64,000 nt of DNA from Achromobacter sp. B7 (GCF_003600685.1 NZ_CP032084.1:5828001-5892000); one strand, 5' to 3'; counted from the first letter of the stretch, positions 16,518-26,813 are shown. Numbers and translations: made by a program. Notes: a model not told the origin generated them from the letters alone.

Positions 16518-19500
16518 TTACACCAGCACGCGCTCGATGCCGCCGGCGTTGGCGCGTTTCACGTAGTCTTCCATCCAGCCTTCGCCCAGGATGTGGCGGG
16601 CCATTTCGACAACGATGTAGTCGGCTTCCATCTTGACGTCGCCTTCATAGCGCGACAAGCCTTGCAAGCACGACGGGCAGGACGTCAGCACCTTTACGTC
16701 GCCCGCGAAGCCGTCGCCACGCAGCGCGGCGTCGCCCTTGAGCAGCTCTTCCTGTTTGCGGAAGCGCACCTGCGTGGAAATGTCGGGCCGGCTGACCGCC
16801 AACGTGCCCGACTCCCCGCAGCAGCGGTCGCTCTTGATGGCGTCGTCGCCGACCAGGGCGCGAACCGTCTTCATCGGCTCTTGCAGCTTCATCGGGGTGT
16901 GGCAGGGGTCGTGATACATGTAGCGCACGCCCTTGGCGCCTTCCAGCTTGATGCCCTTTTCCAGCAGGTATTCGTGGATGTCGATCAGGCGGCAACCCGG
17001 GAAGATCTTGTCGAATTCATAGCCCGACAGCTGGTCGTAGCAGGTGCCGCAGCTGACCACCACGGTCTTGATGTCCAGGTAGTTCAGCGTGTTGGCGACC
17101 CGGTGGAACAGCACCCGGTTGTCGGTAATGATCTGCTCGGCCTTGTCCGTCATGCCATTGCCGCGCTGGGGGTAACCGCAGCACAGGTAGCCCGGCGGCA
17201 AGACGGTCTGCACGCCGGCGTGCCACAGCATGGCTTGCGTGGCCAGCCCCACTTGCGAGAACAGACGTTCGGAACCGCAGCCGGGGAAATAGAACACGGC
17301 TTCGGTGTCGGCGGTCGTGGCCTTGGGGTCACGAATGATCGGCACGTAGTTGGCGTCTTCAATGTCCAGCAGCTTGCGCGCCGCCTGCTTGGGCAACCCG
17401 CCGGGCATCTTCTTGTTCACGAAGTGAATGACCTGCTCGCGCAGCGGCGGCTTGCCCACGGTGGCCGGCGGCTTGGCCGTCTGCTTTTTCACCAGGCCGG
17501 AGAACAGGTCGTGCGCCGCGCGCTGCACCTTGTAGCCCACGCCCACCATCGCCTTGCGCGTGGCGTTGATGGTGGCCGGGTCCTTGGCGTTCAGGAAGAA
17601 CATGGCGCTGGCCGTGCCCGGGTTGAACGACTTGCGGCCCATGCGGCGCAGCACGGCGCGCATGTTCATCGACACGTCGCCAAAGTCGATATCGACCGGA
17701 CAGGGGTTGTAGCACTTGTGGCAGACCGTGCAGTGGTCGGCCACGTCTTCGAATTCTTCCCAGTGCTTCAGGCTGACGCCGCGTCGAGTCTGCTCTTCGT
17801 ACAGGAAGGCTTCCACCAGCAAGGAGGTGGCCAGGATCTTGTTGCGGGGCGAATACAGCAGGTTGGCGCGCGGCACGTGGGTGGCGCACACCGGCTTGCA
17901 CTTGCCGCAACGCAGGCAGTCCTTGATGGATTCCGAGATAGCGCCGATGTCGCTTTGCTGCATGATCAGCGACTCGTGGCCCATCAGGTTGAAGCTGGGC
18001 GTCCAGGCGTGGCGCAGGTCGGCGCCCGGCATCAGCTTGCCGGCGTTGAAGTGGCCGTTGGGGTCGACGCGACGCTTGTAGTCCTGGAACGGCGCCAGTT
18101 CGGCTTCGGTCAGGAATTCGTACTTGGTCAGGCCGATGCCGTGTTCGCCCGAGATCACGCCGTCCAGGTCGCGGGCGATCTGCATGATGCGGTCGACGGC
18201 CTGATGGGCCTCGCGCAGCATTTCGTAGTCGTCCGAGTTGACCGGGATGTTGGTGTGCACGTTGCCGTCGCCGGCGTGCATGTGCAGCGCGACGAACACG
18301 CGGCTTTTCAACACGCGGCCGTGGATGGCGATGAGTTCGTCGACGATCTTCTTGTACGACGCGCCCGAGAACGTGCGTTGCAGGCCGGCCAGCACTTCGG
18401 TCTTCCAGGACACGCGGATGGTGCGGTCCTGCACCACGTCGAACACGCGCGCGGTGGGCTGCGCGGCCAGGCGGTCGGTCAGCGTGGCGTGGACGTCGCC
18501 CAGGCCCAGTGCTTGCAGTTCGGGCAGCGCCTGCGCCAGCGGCAGGTCCAGGTTGTCCAGCAGCCATTGCCAGCGCTGGCGCACGCTGCCCAGCAGCTCA
18601 AGCGCCTGGCGCGTGCGGTCCGCCAGCACTTCGGCGCGGGTGCTTTCGATATCGGCGTCGTCGGCCTTGCCCACCGGCAGCGGCGTGCACAGGTAGGCAT
18701 CCAGCGCGCCCAGCAGCTTGAGCTTGTTGCTGGTCGACAGTTCGATGTTGATGCGTTCGATGTGATCCGTGTATTCGCCCATGCGGGGCAGCGGGATCAC
18801 CACGTCTTCATTGATCTTGAAGGCGTTGGTGTGACGCGCAATCGCGGCGGTGCGCGAGCGGTCCAGCCAGAACTTCTTGCGCGCCTCGGGGCTGACGGCC
18901 ACGAAGCCTTCGCCATGGCGCGTGTTGGCCAGGCGCACGACTTCGCTGGCGGCAGCGGCCACGGCGTCGTCATCGTCGCCAACGATGTCACCGATCAGCA
19001 CCATCTTGGGCAGCACGCCGCGCTTGCTCTTGGTGGCGTAGCCGACCGCGCGCAGATAGCGCTCGTCCAGGTGTTCCAGGCCGGCCAGGATGGCGCCGCG
19101 CGCCTTGCCTTCGCCGTCCAGATAGCCCTTGACCTCGACAATCGACGGGATGGCGTCGCGCGCCTGCCCGAAGAATTCCATACAGACCGTGCGCGTGTGG
19201 CGCGGCATGCGGTGCAGCACCCAGCGCGCCGACGTGATCAGGCCGTCGCAGCCTTCTTTCTGAATGCCGGGCAAGCCGGCCAGGAACTTGTCGGTAACGT
19301 CCTTGCCCAGGCCTTCCTTGCGGAACACCCGGCCCTTGATTTCAAGCAGCTCGGTTCTCAGCAGGCGCTCGCCGGGCTTGCCCTTGCCGTCGAACCACTT
19401 GAGTTCGAAGCGTGCCGTTTCCACGTCATGGATCTTGCCCATGTTGTGTTCCAGGCGGGTGACTTCCAGCCAGTTGCCGTCCGGGTCCACCATGCGCCAC

Positions 19501-20477
19501 CAGGCCAGGTTGTCCAGCGCGGTGCCCCACAGCACGGCCTTCTTGCCGCCCGCGTTCATGGCGATGTTGCCGCCCACGCACGAGGCTTCGGCCGAAGTCG
19601 GGTCCACGGCGAACACGAAACCGGCGGCCTCGGCCGCTTCGGAAACGCGCTTGGTGACGACGCCGGCGCCAGCATGGATGACGGCCACGGGCTCGGTCAG
19701 GCCCGGCAAGATACAGGATTCAACCTTGCCCAGCTTGTCGAATTTCTCGGTGTTGATGACGGCCGACTTCCAGGTCAGCGGGATGGCGCCGCCCGTGTAG
19801 CCGGTGCCGCCGCCGCGCGGCACGATGGTCAGGCCCAGTTCGATACAGGCAGTGACCAGCGCGGCGATTTCGTCTTCGGAATCGGGGGTCAGCACCACGA
19901 ACGGGTATTCCACGCGCCAGTCGGTAGCGTCCGTCACGTGGGATACGCGCGACAGGCCGTCGAACTTGATGTTGTCGCGCGCGGTGATGCGGCCCAGCAC
20001 CTTCTGCGCCTGCTTGCGCATCATGGTGGTCTGGTCGAATTCCCCTTCGAAGGCGGCAATGGCGGAACGGGCGCGGGCCAGCAGGCCGACGACCTTTTCA
20101 TCGCGATGCGGGTCGTGGCCTTCTTCCGTGGGCGAGCCCGGCTCGCGGCGGCGATCGATTTCACTCAGGCGGTGATGCAGCGCGTCGATGAGCTGCTTGC
20201 GGCGCTTGGGGTTGTCCAGCAGGTCATCCTGCAGGTACGGGTTGCGGCGCACCACCCAGATATCGCCCAGCACTTCGTACAGCATCCGCGCGGAGCGGCC
20301 GGTGCGGCGTTCGCCGCGCAGGTCGGACAGCAGGCTCCAGGCGTCATCGCCTAACAGCCGGCCGACAATCTCGCGGTCGGAAAACGACGTGTAGTTGTAG
20401 GGGATTTCGCGCAATCGCGCGGGAGCGGCGGGCGGCATCGCCCCGTTCAAGATGTGGCTAGCGAGTGGGGCGTTCAT
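16518..20477 (-). CDS. DUF3683-containing FAD-linked dehydrogenase fused to iron-sulfur (CCG) reductase domains
   Basis: This 1319-residue protein joins what are separate subunits in glycolate or D-lactate dehydrogenases. Residues about 1-130 are the DUF3683 region. An FAD_binding_4 domain follows (about 190-330, [15 protein letters not shown] and [15 protein letters not shown]). The FAD-oxidase C-terminal domain reaches about 810 ([21 protein letters not shown]). Two 4Fe-4S motifs are [11 protein letters not shown] and [14 protein letters not shown] (about 855-950). Two CCG cysteine domains carry FPGCGSE/LCCGYP/SCGTC and [18 protein letters not shown]. It should oxidise a D-2-hydroxyacid and pass electrons to the quinone pool. 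The substrate is unknown. It is transcribed alone, downstream of a nested inverted repeat. Confidence 0.93.
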   Translation of the reverse strand: MNAPLASHILNGAMPPAAPARLREIPYNYTSFSDREIVGRLLGDDAWSLLSDLRGERRTGRSARMLYEVLGDIWVVRRNPYLQDDLLDNPKRRKQLIDALHHRLSEIDRRREPGSPTEEGHDPHRDEKVVGLLARARSAIAAFEGEFDQTTMMRKQAQKVLGRITARDNIKFDGLSRVSHVTDATDWRVEYPFVVLTPDSEDEIAALVTACIELGLTIVPRGGGTGYTGGAIPLTWKSAVINTEKFDKLGKVESCILPGLTEPVAVIHAGAGVVTKRVSEAAEAAGFVFAVDPTSAEASCVGGNIAMNAGGKKAVLWGTALDNLAWWRMVDPDGNWLEVTRLEHNMGKIHDVETARFELKWFDGKGKPGERLLRTELLEIKGRVFRKEGLGKDVTDKFLAGLPGIQKEGCDGLITSARWVLHRMPRHTRTVCMEFFGQARDAIPSIVEVKGYLDGEGKARGAILAGLEHLDERYLRAVGYATKSKRGVLPKMVLIGDIVGDDDDAVAAAASEVVRLANTRHGEGFVAVSPEARKKFWLDRSRTAAIARHTNAFKINEDVVIPLPRMGEYTDHIERINIELSTSNKLKLLGALDAYLCTPLPVGKADDADIESTRAEVLADRTRQALELLGSVRQRWQWLLDNLDLPLAQALPELQALGLGDVHATLTDRLAAQPTARVFDVVQDRTIRVSWKTEVLAGLQRTFSGASYKKIVDELIAIHGRVLKSRVFVALHMHAGDGNVHTNIPVNSDDYEMLREAHQAVDRIMQIARDLDGVISGEHGIGLTKYEFLTEAELAPFQDYKRRVDPNGHFNAGKLMPGADLRHAWTPSFNLMGHESLIMQQSDIGAISESIKDCLRCGKCKPVCATHVPRANLLYSPRNKILATSLLVEAFLYEEQTRRGVSLKHWEEFEDVADHCTVCHKCYNPCPVDIDFGDVSMNMRAVLRRMGRKSFNPGTASAMFFLNAKDPATINATRKAMVGVGYKVQRAAHDLFSGLVKKQTAKPPATVGKPPLREQVIHFVNKKMPGGLPKQAARKLLDIEDANYVPIIRDPKATTADTEAVFYFPGCGSERLFSQVGLATQAMLWHAGVQTVLPPGYLCCGYPQRGNGMTDKAEQIITDNRVLFHRVANTLNYLDIKTVVVSCGTCYDQLSGYEFDKIFPGCRLIDIHEYLLEKGIKLEGAKGVRYMYHDPCHTPMKLQEPMKTVRALVGDDAIKSDRCCGESGTLAVSRPDISTQVRFRKQEELLKGDAALRGDGFAGDVKVLTSCPSCLQGLSRYEGDVKMEADYIVVEMARHILGEGWMEDYVKRANAGGIERVLV

Positions 20478-20511
20478 GGCGGCAAGAGGGGCCCATAAAA
20501 AATTATTTTAT

Positions 20512-20561
20512 GCCATTGGCCGGACTTGACCCCTAATACCCTTAGGAAGCCGGCCAATGGC
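20512..20561. promoter_or_regulatory. Nested inverted repeat between the yqaA-like gene and the FAD dehydrogenase gene
   Basis: Outer 12-bp perfect arms GCCATTGGCCGG (20512-20523) and CCGGCCAATGGC (20550-20561) enclose a second palindrome, CCTAA (20532-20536) / TTAGG (20542-20546). On the minus strand it is followed by an AT-rich, T-containing stretch, so it could end the yqaA-like transcript. It could also be an operator for the dehydrogenase gene starting at 20477. The sequence does not decide between the two. Confidence 0.5.
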
Positions 20562-20609
20562 GCGGGGAAAACGATATGTACCGTCCCCGATTAAATTGAA
20601 AGTCGGTGC

Positions 20610-21146
20610 TTAGATCTGGCCTGGGAAGAACCACAGCAGGCTGGCCGTCATGGCCAGGTAGCGCAGGAATTTTCCGATGGCCATATAGAGCACGCACGGC
20701 CAGAACGACAAGCGCAACCAGCCGGCCACGGCGCACAGCGGATCGCCCACGGCGGGCAGCCACGACAAGAGCAGCGCGGGAGGACCCATGCGGTGCAGCC
20801 AGTCATGCGCGCGTTCGTTCCAGCGGCCACGCATGCGCCCGCCCTCGGTGGCGTCCGGATGCGGATGCGGGTGTTTTTCCTTCCACCGTTGCACGGCTTT
20901 TTCGGCGCCCACGCCCATCCAGTAGCTGATCGCCCCACCCACGGTGTTGCCGGCCGTAGCCACCAGGATGGCGGGCCAGAACATGTCGGGCGCCAACTTG
21001 ATGAAGCCGAACACCGCCGGCTCGGAGCCCAGCGGCAGCAAGGTGGCGGATATCAACGACACCGTGAAGATGGCGGACAGGCCCACCGAGGGCAGCGCCA
21101 ACATTCCCAGCAACCAGTGAACAGCGGATAAGAGGCTTTCTTCCAT
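20610..21146 (-). CDS. YqaA-family inner-membrane protein (VTT/DedA-like)
   Basis: The 178-residue hydrophobic protein has at least three membrane segments and the small-protein YqaA pattern: LPLGSEPAVFGFIK, a VATAGNTVGGAISYWMG helix with conserved Gly/Asn, and LLSWLPAVGDPLCAVAGWLRL near the C terminus. These are the re-entrant-loop motifs shared with DedA/VTT proteins, some of which flip lipids; the role of YqaA is unknown. It starts opposite the ilvA gene about 157 bases away. Confidence 0.85.
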   Translation of the reverse strand: MEESLLSAVHWLLGMLALPSVGLSAIFTVSLISATLLPLGSEPAVFGFIKLAPDMFWPAILVATAGNTVGGAISYWMGVGAEKAVQRWKEKHPHPHPDATEGGRMRGRWNERAHDWLHRMGPPALLLSWLPAVGDPLCAVAGWLRLSFWPCVLYMAIGKFLRYLAMTASLLWFFPGQI

Positions 21147-21303
21147 GAGGAGCGAGTGTAGCCGCGCGCAGGGAAATGACGATCAGGAATCGAACCGGCC
21201 CGCGCGTCCACGTCGCGGCATCGCAACCAGAAACCTGTCGGGCGACGCGGCTTTCCCTGCAATAATCTCGCCCAATCCTCACTTTTGCTTCTGTGCGCGG
21301 CCC

Positions 21304-22812
21304 ATGTCCACTGATTATCTGAAACGCATCCTGACTTCGAAGGTTTACGACGTGGCGGTGGAATCGCCGCTGGAGGTGGCGCCCCAGCTGTCCGCGCGCA
21401 TGTCGAACACGGTGCTGCTCAAGCGTGAAGACACCCAGGCTGTGTTCAGCTTCAAGCTGCGCGGCGCCTATAACAAGATGGCCAACCTGCCGGCCGCCGC
21501 GCTGAACCGCGGCGTGATCGCAGCGTCGGCCGGCAACCATGCCCAGGGCGTGGCGCTGGCGGCAAGCCGGCTGGGCTGCCGCGCGGTCATCGTCATGCCC
21601 ACGACCAGCCCCCAAGTGAAGGTGGACGCGGTGCGCCGACTGGGTGGCGAAGTGGTGCTGGCCGGTGAGAGCTTCACCGATGCCTTCGCACACGCGCAAA
21701 CCCTTGAGAAGAAAGAAAAGCTGACCTTCGTCCACCCCTTTGACGACCCCGACGTGATCGCGGGCCAGGGCACGGTGGGCATGGAAATTCTGCGCCAGCA
21801 CCCCGGCCCCATCGACGCCATCTTCGTGGCCATCGGCGGCGGCGGATTGATCTCGGGCGTGGCGGCCTATATCAAGCAGTTGCGCCCCGAAATCAAGATC
21901 ATCGGGGTGCAGACCGAAGACTCCGACGCCATGCTGCGCAGCGTGCGCGCCGGCCGCCGCGTGCAGCTCAATGACGTCGGGCTGTTCTCGGACGGCACCG
22001 CCGTCAAGATGGTGGGCGCCGAAACCTTCAAGCTGACGCGTCAATACGTGGACGACTTTGTCGTGGTCAACACGGATTCGATCTGCGCCGCGATCAAGGA
22101 CGTCTTTCAGGACACGCGCAGCGTGTTGGAACCGGCGGGCGCCATGGCCGTGGCCGGCGCCAAGCAATACGCCGCCGAACACCACCTGAAGGGCAAGACG
22201 CTGGTAGCGATCGCCTGCGGCGCCAACATGAACTTCGACCGCCTGCGCTTTGTGGCTGAACGCGCCGAAGTCGGCGAAATGCGCGAAGCCGTCTTCGCCG
22301 TAACCATGCCCGAGCAACGCGGCAGCTTCCGCCGCTTCTGTGAACTGGTGGGCGAACGCAGCGTGACCGAGTTCAACTACCGGATTTCCGATGCGGACCG
22401 CGCGCATGTGTTCGTGGGCATCCAGGTGTCCTCGGCCGCCGAGCCCGACAAGATCGCCGCCAATTTCCGCCGCCACGGCTTTGACACGCTGGACCTGACG
22501 CACGACGAAATGGCCAAGACGCACTTGCGCCACATGGTGGGCGGCCGGTCGGCGCTGGCGCGCAACGAACTGCTGTACCGCTTTGAATTCCCCGAGCGCC
22601 CGGGCGCGCTGATGCGTTTTTTGAACGCGATGAATCCGGACTGGAACATCAGCCTGTTCCACTATCGCAACCAGGGCGCCGACTATGGCCGCATCCTGAT
22701 CGGCATCCAGGTGCCGCCCGCCGACAAGAAACAGTTCCGCGCTTTTGTGGCCGAACTGGGCTATCCCCACTGGAACGAGACCGAGAACCCGGCCTACAAG
22801 CTGTTCCTGTAG
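21304..22812 (+). CDS. ilvA: Threonine ammonia-lyase (threonine deaminase), biosynthetic
   Basis: IlvA makes 2-oxobutyrate from threonine, the first step towards isoleucine. The 502-residue product has the PLP lysine in FSFKLRGAYNKM, SAGNHAQGVALAA and the GGGGLISGVA phosphate-binding glycine loop. Two C-terminal ACT-like regulatory domains begin near PEQRGSFRRF and PERPGALMRF, which bind isoleucine and valine in known homologues. The two ACT units and the length identify the biosynthetic form over the single-domain catabolic enzyme. I chose ATG 21304 (MSTDYLKRIL); an in-frame extension further upstream has no family residues. Confidence 0.97.
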   Translation: MSTDYLKRILTSKVYDVAVESPLEVAPQLSARMSNTVLLKREDTQAVFSFKLRGAYNKMANLPAAALNRGVIAASAGNHAQGVALAASRLGCRAVIVMPTTSPQVKVDAVRRLGGEVVLAGESFTDAFAHAQTLEKKEKLTFVHPFDDPDVIAGQGTVGMEILRQHPGPIDAIFVAIGGGGLISGVAAYIKQLRPEIKIIGVQTEDSDAMLRSVRAGRRVQLNDVGLFSDGTAVKMVGAETFKLTRQYVDDFVVVNTDSICAAIKDVFQDTRSVLEPAGAMAVAGAKQYAAEHHLKGKTLVAIACGANMNFDRLRFVAERAEVGEMREAVFAVTMPEQRGSFRRFCELVGERSVTEFNYRISDADRAHVFVGIQVSSAAEPDKIAANFRRHGFDTLDLTHDEMAKTHLRHMVGGRSALARNELLYRFEFPERPGALMRFLNAMNPDWNISLFHYRNQGADYGRILIGIQVPPADKKQFRAFVAELGYPHWNETENPAYKLFL

Positions 22813-22852
22813 ACGACGCGCTACCCCGCAACACGCTGCCCACAATGCGAGA

Positions 22853-22874
22853 GGGCCTCCATCTGGAGGCCCTT
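22853..22874 (+). terminator. Intrinsic terminator after ilvA
   Basis: An 8-bp stem GGGCCTCC (22853-22860) / GGAGGCCC (22865-22872) with loop ATCT is followed by a short pyrimidine run. It lies between the convergent ilvA and porin genes. Confidence 0.6.
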
Positions 22875-22987
22875 CCCTTCTGTCCGTCAAGGACGCCCGG
22901 CTGAACCCAAGGGGGGGCTCGCTGTCACTCGGCGGCCTACGGAGATAAGCCGCGCATTCAGCAGGGTTCAGCCAGGCGCCCCGCCGA

Positions 22988-24100
22988 TTAGAAGCGGTGG
23001 CGCAAGCCCACGGCGACGGCGGTGTCGCGTGCGTCGTGCTGGAACGCGTAGTTGTCGCCGTAGGAGGCGTACGCGTACAGGTTGGTGCGCTTGGTGAAGT
23101 CGTAGGTGTAGCCCAGGCTGTACACGTTGAACGTGGCGTCATCGCCCGTCAGCTTGTCGTTGCCCGGGGTGGCGCGCTGCCACGAACCGAAGATGGCGTG
23201 ACGGCCCAACGGCACGGTGGCGCCGATCATGTACGAGTTGGCGCGAAAGCCATCGGCCAGCTTGAACGAACCCAGGTTGTTCATGCCTTCCGGCGTGGTG
23301 CCCATGTTCTGGCCCACGAACCAGCCGTCGCGCGTCTGGCCAAATGCGGCAGCCAGCTTCACGACTTCAAAGTCGTACGAACCACCCACGATGTATTCCT
23401 GGATGCGCGCGGCGCTCTTGCCGCCAACGCGATCGTTGGTCGGGTCGAAGCGGTCGTATGCGGCGGCCAGGTTCAGCGGGCCACTCACGTACTGCGCGCC
23501 AACGGTCAGCACGCGGTTGTTGTTGCCCGTGGCAAAGCCGGTCTGCGTGGTGTCGCTGACGGTGTCATCCGCGCTGAACGAATAGCCGACGCCGGCCTTG
23601 AAGCCGCCCAGGCTGGGCGTTTGATACAGCACCATGTTGTCCAGGCGCATCGTGTTGGCGCTGCCGAACGTCGTACCCATGTTGGCGGTGTTGTAGCTGA
23701 TCGAGAACGGGTCGATGGAGCCAAAGTACTTCGAGGCCAGGTTCGTTTGACGACCGAATTCCAGGCGACCCCAGGAATCGCTGTCCAGGCCCACCGTGGC
23801 TTGACGACCGAACAGGCGGCCGTTCTGGGCCGACTTGCCGTTCATCGGGCCAAAGCCGCCCTCCAAAGTGAACACGGCGCGCAGGCCGTCGCCCAGGTCT
23901 TCCGTGCCGCGCAGGCCGAAGCGCGAGCCGCTGCTCACGCCCTGCACGCCGCCGATACGGCTTTGCTTCACACCGTTGAACTTCACTTGTTCGTAGCCGA
24001 TACCGGCGTCGATCAAGCCGTACAGCGTCACGGAGTCGGCGGCTTGCGCGGCGCTGGCAAAGCCTGCCAGCAACGCGACGGCCAATAGCGTCTTCTTCAT
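22988..24100 (-). CDS. Gram-negative trimeric porin (Bordetella/Neisseria type)
   Basis: The 370-residue product has a typical signal peptide, MKKTLLAVALLAGFASAAQA, then SVTLYGLIDAGIGYEQVKFNG, the opening strand of the beta-proteobacterial porin family. Conserved features include GSRFGLRGTEDLGDGL, FGRQATVGLDSDSWG and RLEFGRQTNLASKYF. It ends with the aromatic VGLRHRF, the C-terminal Phe needed for barrel assembly. Such porins are the main general diffusion channels of these bacteria. ATG 24100 was chosen because the signal peptide starts there with GGGGTAA upstream. Confidence 0.96.
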   Translation of the reverse strand: MKKTLLAVALLAGFASAAQAADSVTLYGLIDAGIGYEQVKFNGVKQSRIGGVQGVSSGSRFGLRGTEDLGDGLRAVFTLEGGFGPMNGKSAQNGRLFGRQATVGLDSDSWGRLEFGRQTNLASKYFGSIDPFSISYNTANMGTTFGSANTMRLDNMVLYQTPSLGGFKAGVGYSFSADDTVSDTTQTGFATGNNNRVLTVGAQYVSGPLNLAAAYDRFDPTNDRVGGKSAARIQEYIVGGSYDFEVVKLAAAFGQTRDGWFVGQNMGTTPEGMNNLGSFKLADGFRANSYMIGATVPLGRHAIFGSWQRATPGNDKLTGDDATFNVYSLGYTYDFTKRTNLYAYASYGDNYAFQHDARDTAVAVGLRHRF

Positions 24101-24569
24101 AACAGTTACCCCAAAATGGCGAGATGAAAAGGCATGCGCAACGGCCACGCCCAAACGGCGGGCCTGCTGCGTGCCGCTGCGATTCGCAAGCGGCGTCTGC
24201 ACTGACGCTAGTGTCCGGCGTGCTGCAACGCGAAGTAACACGGATTTCGACGAACTACTTTCCATGGTTGGGATAATGCGGCCGCGACGGCGGTGCAGCG
24301 CAGTGCGGCGGTGCGCTTAAGGCCTTGAAAATAAATGCGAATGTTTGCTCGCCATTGAGTGGCGCGCCGCGCATCGATGTTCAATGCGCCAGAATTTCCC
24401 GACAGCACTTGTTGTGCGCACCGACCAGTTATGCGGCAAAAACGCCACACTGGACGGGGCTTTCGACGTGCCGACACGGATGACCGGCGAATAAAAAACC
24501 CCTTGGCGTCTCAAGGGGTTTTTTTCGTGACCAGCGGGTACGGGTAGTGCAACAAATCGATCGGCGGGC
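24101..24569. other. Intergenic region between porin and DUF4148 genes
   Basis: This 469-base stretch should hold the porin promoter and leader on its left and the terminator of the DUF4148 gene on its right. Several short frames cross it, but none has a ribosome site or protein-like composition that I would accept. Apart from the hairpin at 24493 I see nothing distinctive in it. Confidence 0.5.
24493..24525. terminator. Intrinsic terminator, likely bidirectional
   Basis: A stem of AAAAAACCCCTTG against its complement at 24512-24524, with a 6-base loop, has A-runs on one side and T-runs on the other. It lies 45 bases past the stop of the DUF4148 gene (minus strand). Confidence 0.8.
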
Positions 24570-24953
24570 TTACTTGCCCTTGGGCGGGTAGTCCAATTCG
24601 CCAAAGGTGTATTCGCCGCGCGCCTTGGCTTCGGCCAGTTCCTGGCGGACCTGCTCGCGCGTCTTGCCACCGGATTGCGACACGGTGGCGCGGGGCGGGT
24701 AGTCCAGTTCAGCGGTGGTGACTTGGCCGGCGGCCTTGGCGCTTTGCAGTTCTTGCTGAACCTGGTCGCGCGTCAGACCGGTTTGCTGCACCGTGGCGGG
24801 CGGGTAGTCCAGTTCACCAAACGTAACCTGGCCGGCGGCCTTGGCGGCTTGCAGTTCTTGTTGGACCTGTTCACGCGTCTTGCCATCGGCGTGGGCGGCG
24901 GTCATGCCAACCAGGGTTGCGGTAACCATGAGTGCGGTTGCTAGGGCTTTCAT
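24570..24953 (-). CDS. Secreted DUF4148 protein with three tandem repeats
   Basis: The 127-residue product is a signal peptide (about 1-22, ending AAHA) plus three near-identical units at residues 25-60, 61-96 and 97-127. Each follows the pattern T-R-(E/D)-Q-V-(Q/R)-Q-E-L ... A-K-A ... ELDYPP, the core of DUF4148, a small exported domain common in Burkholderia and Bordetella. Most family members have a single unit. The function of the family is unknown; export to the periplasm is predicted by the signal peptide. It stands alone, divergent from a LysR gene. Confidence 0.9.
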   Translation of the reverse strand: MKALATALMVTATLVGMTAAHADGKTREQVQQELQAAKAAGQVTFGELDYPPATVQQTGLTRDQVQQELQSAKAAGQVTTAELDYPPRATVSQSGGKTREQVRQELAEAKARGEYTFGELDYPPKGK

Positions 24954-25357
24954 TGTGATGACTCCATCCTAAACCTTGCACAGCGTCCGGCGCCAGAATG
25001 GCAGCCGCGATGTGACTGTTTGATTGCTGGGACGAAGTATCTGGAAAATCCGGCTTAGTAAAAACCCTTAATTTGGTGAACATATTTGCACAGATGGGAC
25101 AATCGCCTGATGCACTGGGCGGCAGCGGTGCAATATTTGAGCAATCGTGCCCGCAGTCTTCGGACGTCACAGCGGCGCCAGGGCGTGGCAAGCCTTGCGG
25201 GCGTTCAGCTTGCCGCAAGCCGGCCCCGCGAAACCGGACAGCACGAACCAGGAAGACGATATTCAGCGCAAGGAAATAGACATTTCAGCTGGCGGGACAA
25301 TAAATCCATTTATCATACAAACCTGCCAGAAATGGAATTTACAGAGTCGAGGACCCC
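24954..25357. other. Divergent intergenic region between DUF4148 and LysR genes
   Basis: This 404-base gap should hold promoters for both neighbours. The stretch 25020-25100 and the last 60 bases are AT-rich; the middle (25140-25250) is GC-rich. I see no supported gene, strong hairpin or clear -35/-10 pair. Confidence 0.45.
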
Positions 25358-26248
25358 ATGGATATCCAGCTTAACGACATCGCGCTTTTTGTCGAAGTCG
25401 CCAAGCGCAAGAACTTCAGCCACGCCGCCGAAGCCTTGAATATTCCAACGTCCACGCTGTCGCGCCGTGTCAGCGAACTGGAACGCAGCGTGGGGATGCG
25501 GTTGCTGAACCGCAGCACGCGCAAGATCGACCTGACCGAAGCCGGCGCTATCTATTTCGAACGCTGCCGCCATATTGTTGAAGAAGCACGCATCGCGCAC
25601 GACCAGTTGCTGGACATGGCGGTGCAGCCCAAGGGGCGGTTGCGTATCTCGCTGCCGACCAGCCTGGCCCAGCTGTTCCTGCCGGCCGTCATCCGCGAAT
25701 TTCGCGAGCAGCATCCCGATATCGAATGCGATTTCGATCTGAGCATGCGTCCGATCGATCCGATCAGCAATCCGTTCGACCTGATCCTGCGCTTTGGGCA
25801 GCAACCCGATTCCAGCCTGATTTCGCGCAAGATCGTCCTGATGGCGCACCAGTTGTACGCGTCGCCGGATTATCTGGCGCGCTATGGCGAACCGCGCGTG
25901 CCGGGTGACCTGACGCACCACGAATGCCTGCGCCCCACCATGCGCGAGGAATCGTCGTTCTGGATGCTGCATTCGGGAGACAAGGTGGAACGCGTGCAGG
26001 TATCAGGCAGGCTGTCAGCCAACAACGTCGGCATGTTGGGGCGGCTGGCCAGCCAGGGGCTGGGCATTACGCCGCTGCTGGTGTTCGACGCGATGGAACG
26101 CGCCATCAAGCAGTCTGGGCTGGTGCGGGTGCTGCCCGACTGGAGCCTCACGCCGCTGCCGTTGTTTGCGCTGCTGCCCTCGCGCATGTTGCCCGCCAAG
26201 ACCAAGGCGTTTCTGGATTTCATCCAGCCCAGGCTGTCGGATTCCTAA
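25358..26248 (+). CDS. LysR-family transcriptional regulator
   Basis: The 296-residue protein has the N-terminal winged helix-turn-helix (about 4-62: DIALFVEVAKRKNFSHAAEA, STLSRRVSELERSVGMRLL, LTEAG) and a C-terminal two-lobe effector domain beginning near GRLRISLPTSLAQLFL. It belongs to the large CrgA/DmlR-like branch by its HTH wording. The divergent neighbour is the DUF4148 gene, a possible target by the usual LysR arrangement, but the gap is long and no T-N11-A box could be picked out. Confidence 0.93.
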   Translation: MDIQLNDIALFVEVAKRKNFSHAAEALNIPTSTLSRRVSELERSVGMRLLNRSTRKIDLTEAGAIYFERCRHIVEEARIAHDQLLDMAVQPKGRLRISLPTSLAQLFLPAVIREFREQHPDIECDFDLSMRPIDPISNPFDLILRFGQQPDSSLISRKIVLMAHQLYASPDYLARYGEPRVPGDLTHHECLRPTMREESSFWMLHSGDKVERVQVSGRLSANNVGMLGRLASQGLGITPLLVFDAMERAIKQSGLVRVLPDWSLTPLPLFALLPSRMLPAKTKAFLDFIQPRLSDS

Positions 26249-26261
26249 GCGCGAGCGGCGG

Positions 26262-26813
26262 TTACGGCGTGGCCGCGCCGTACTGACAGACGGTGAAAAG
26301 CGGCGTGCCGGTTTCGGCCACTTTGGTCGAGCCGCCCAGATCGGGCAGGTCGATAATCGCGGCGGCCTCGACCACGTTGGCGCCCAGTCGCTGCAACAGC
26401 TTGATGGCCGCCAGCATGGTGCCGCCCGTGGCGATCAGGTCGTCGACCAGCAGCACGCGCTGGCCGGTGCGCACGGAGTCCGTGTGCATCTCGACGGCGG
26501 CATTGCCATATTCCAGCGAATACTCCTCGGCCACGGTGCGGAAAGGCAGCTTGCCCTTTTTGCGCACCGGCACAAAGCCCAGGTTCAGCTCGTAGGCCAG
26601 CACGCTGCCCACGATGAAGCCGCGCGCGTCGATGCCGGCCACCAGGTCAAGGCGTTGGCGCATATAGCGGTAGACGAACAGATCGATCAAAACCCGGAAC
26701 GCCCGCGGGTCCTGCAGGACGGGCGTGATGTCGCGGAAGATGACACCAGGTTGGGGCCAGTCCGGAACGCTGCGGATGGTGCGCCGGATGGTCTCGGCGT
26801 TGTCGGTCTGCAT
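26262..26813 (-). CDS. apt: Adenine phosphoribosyltransferase
   Basis: Apt salvages adenine to AMP with PRPP. The 183-residue product has [15 protein letters not shown] near the N terminus, [15 protein letters not shown], and the PRPP-binding motif [15 protein letters not shown]. Length and motif order match the bacterial enzyme. It converges on the LysR gene with only 13 bases between the stops, and lies 54 bases upstream of cydC's end reading in the opposite sense of order; no functional link to cyd is implied. Confidence 0.97.
   Translation of the reverse strand: MQTDNAETIRRTIRSVPDWPQPGVIFRDITPVLQDPRAFRVLIDLFVYRYMRQRLDLVAGIDARGFIVGSVLAYELNLGFVPVRKKGKLPFRTVAEEYSLEYGNAAVEMHTDSVRTGQRVLLVDDLIATGGTMLAAIKLLQRLGANVVEAAAIIDLPDLGGSTKVAETGTPLFTVCQYGAATP

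Noticed and set aside
16593..20354. A 1253-codon open frame on the strand opposite the FAD dehydrogenase gene
   Set aside because: It is the antisense shadow of a GC-rich gene; its composition (His, Val, Gly, Arg, Gln rich) and lack of motifs or ribosome site mark it as non-coding.
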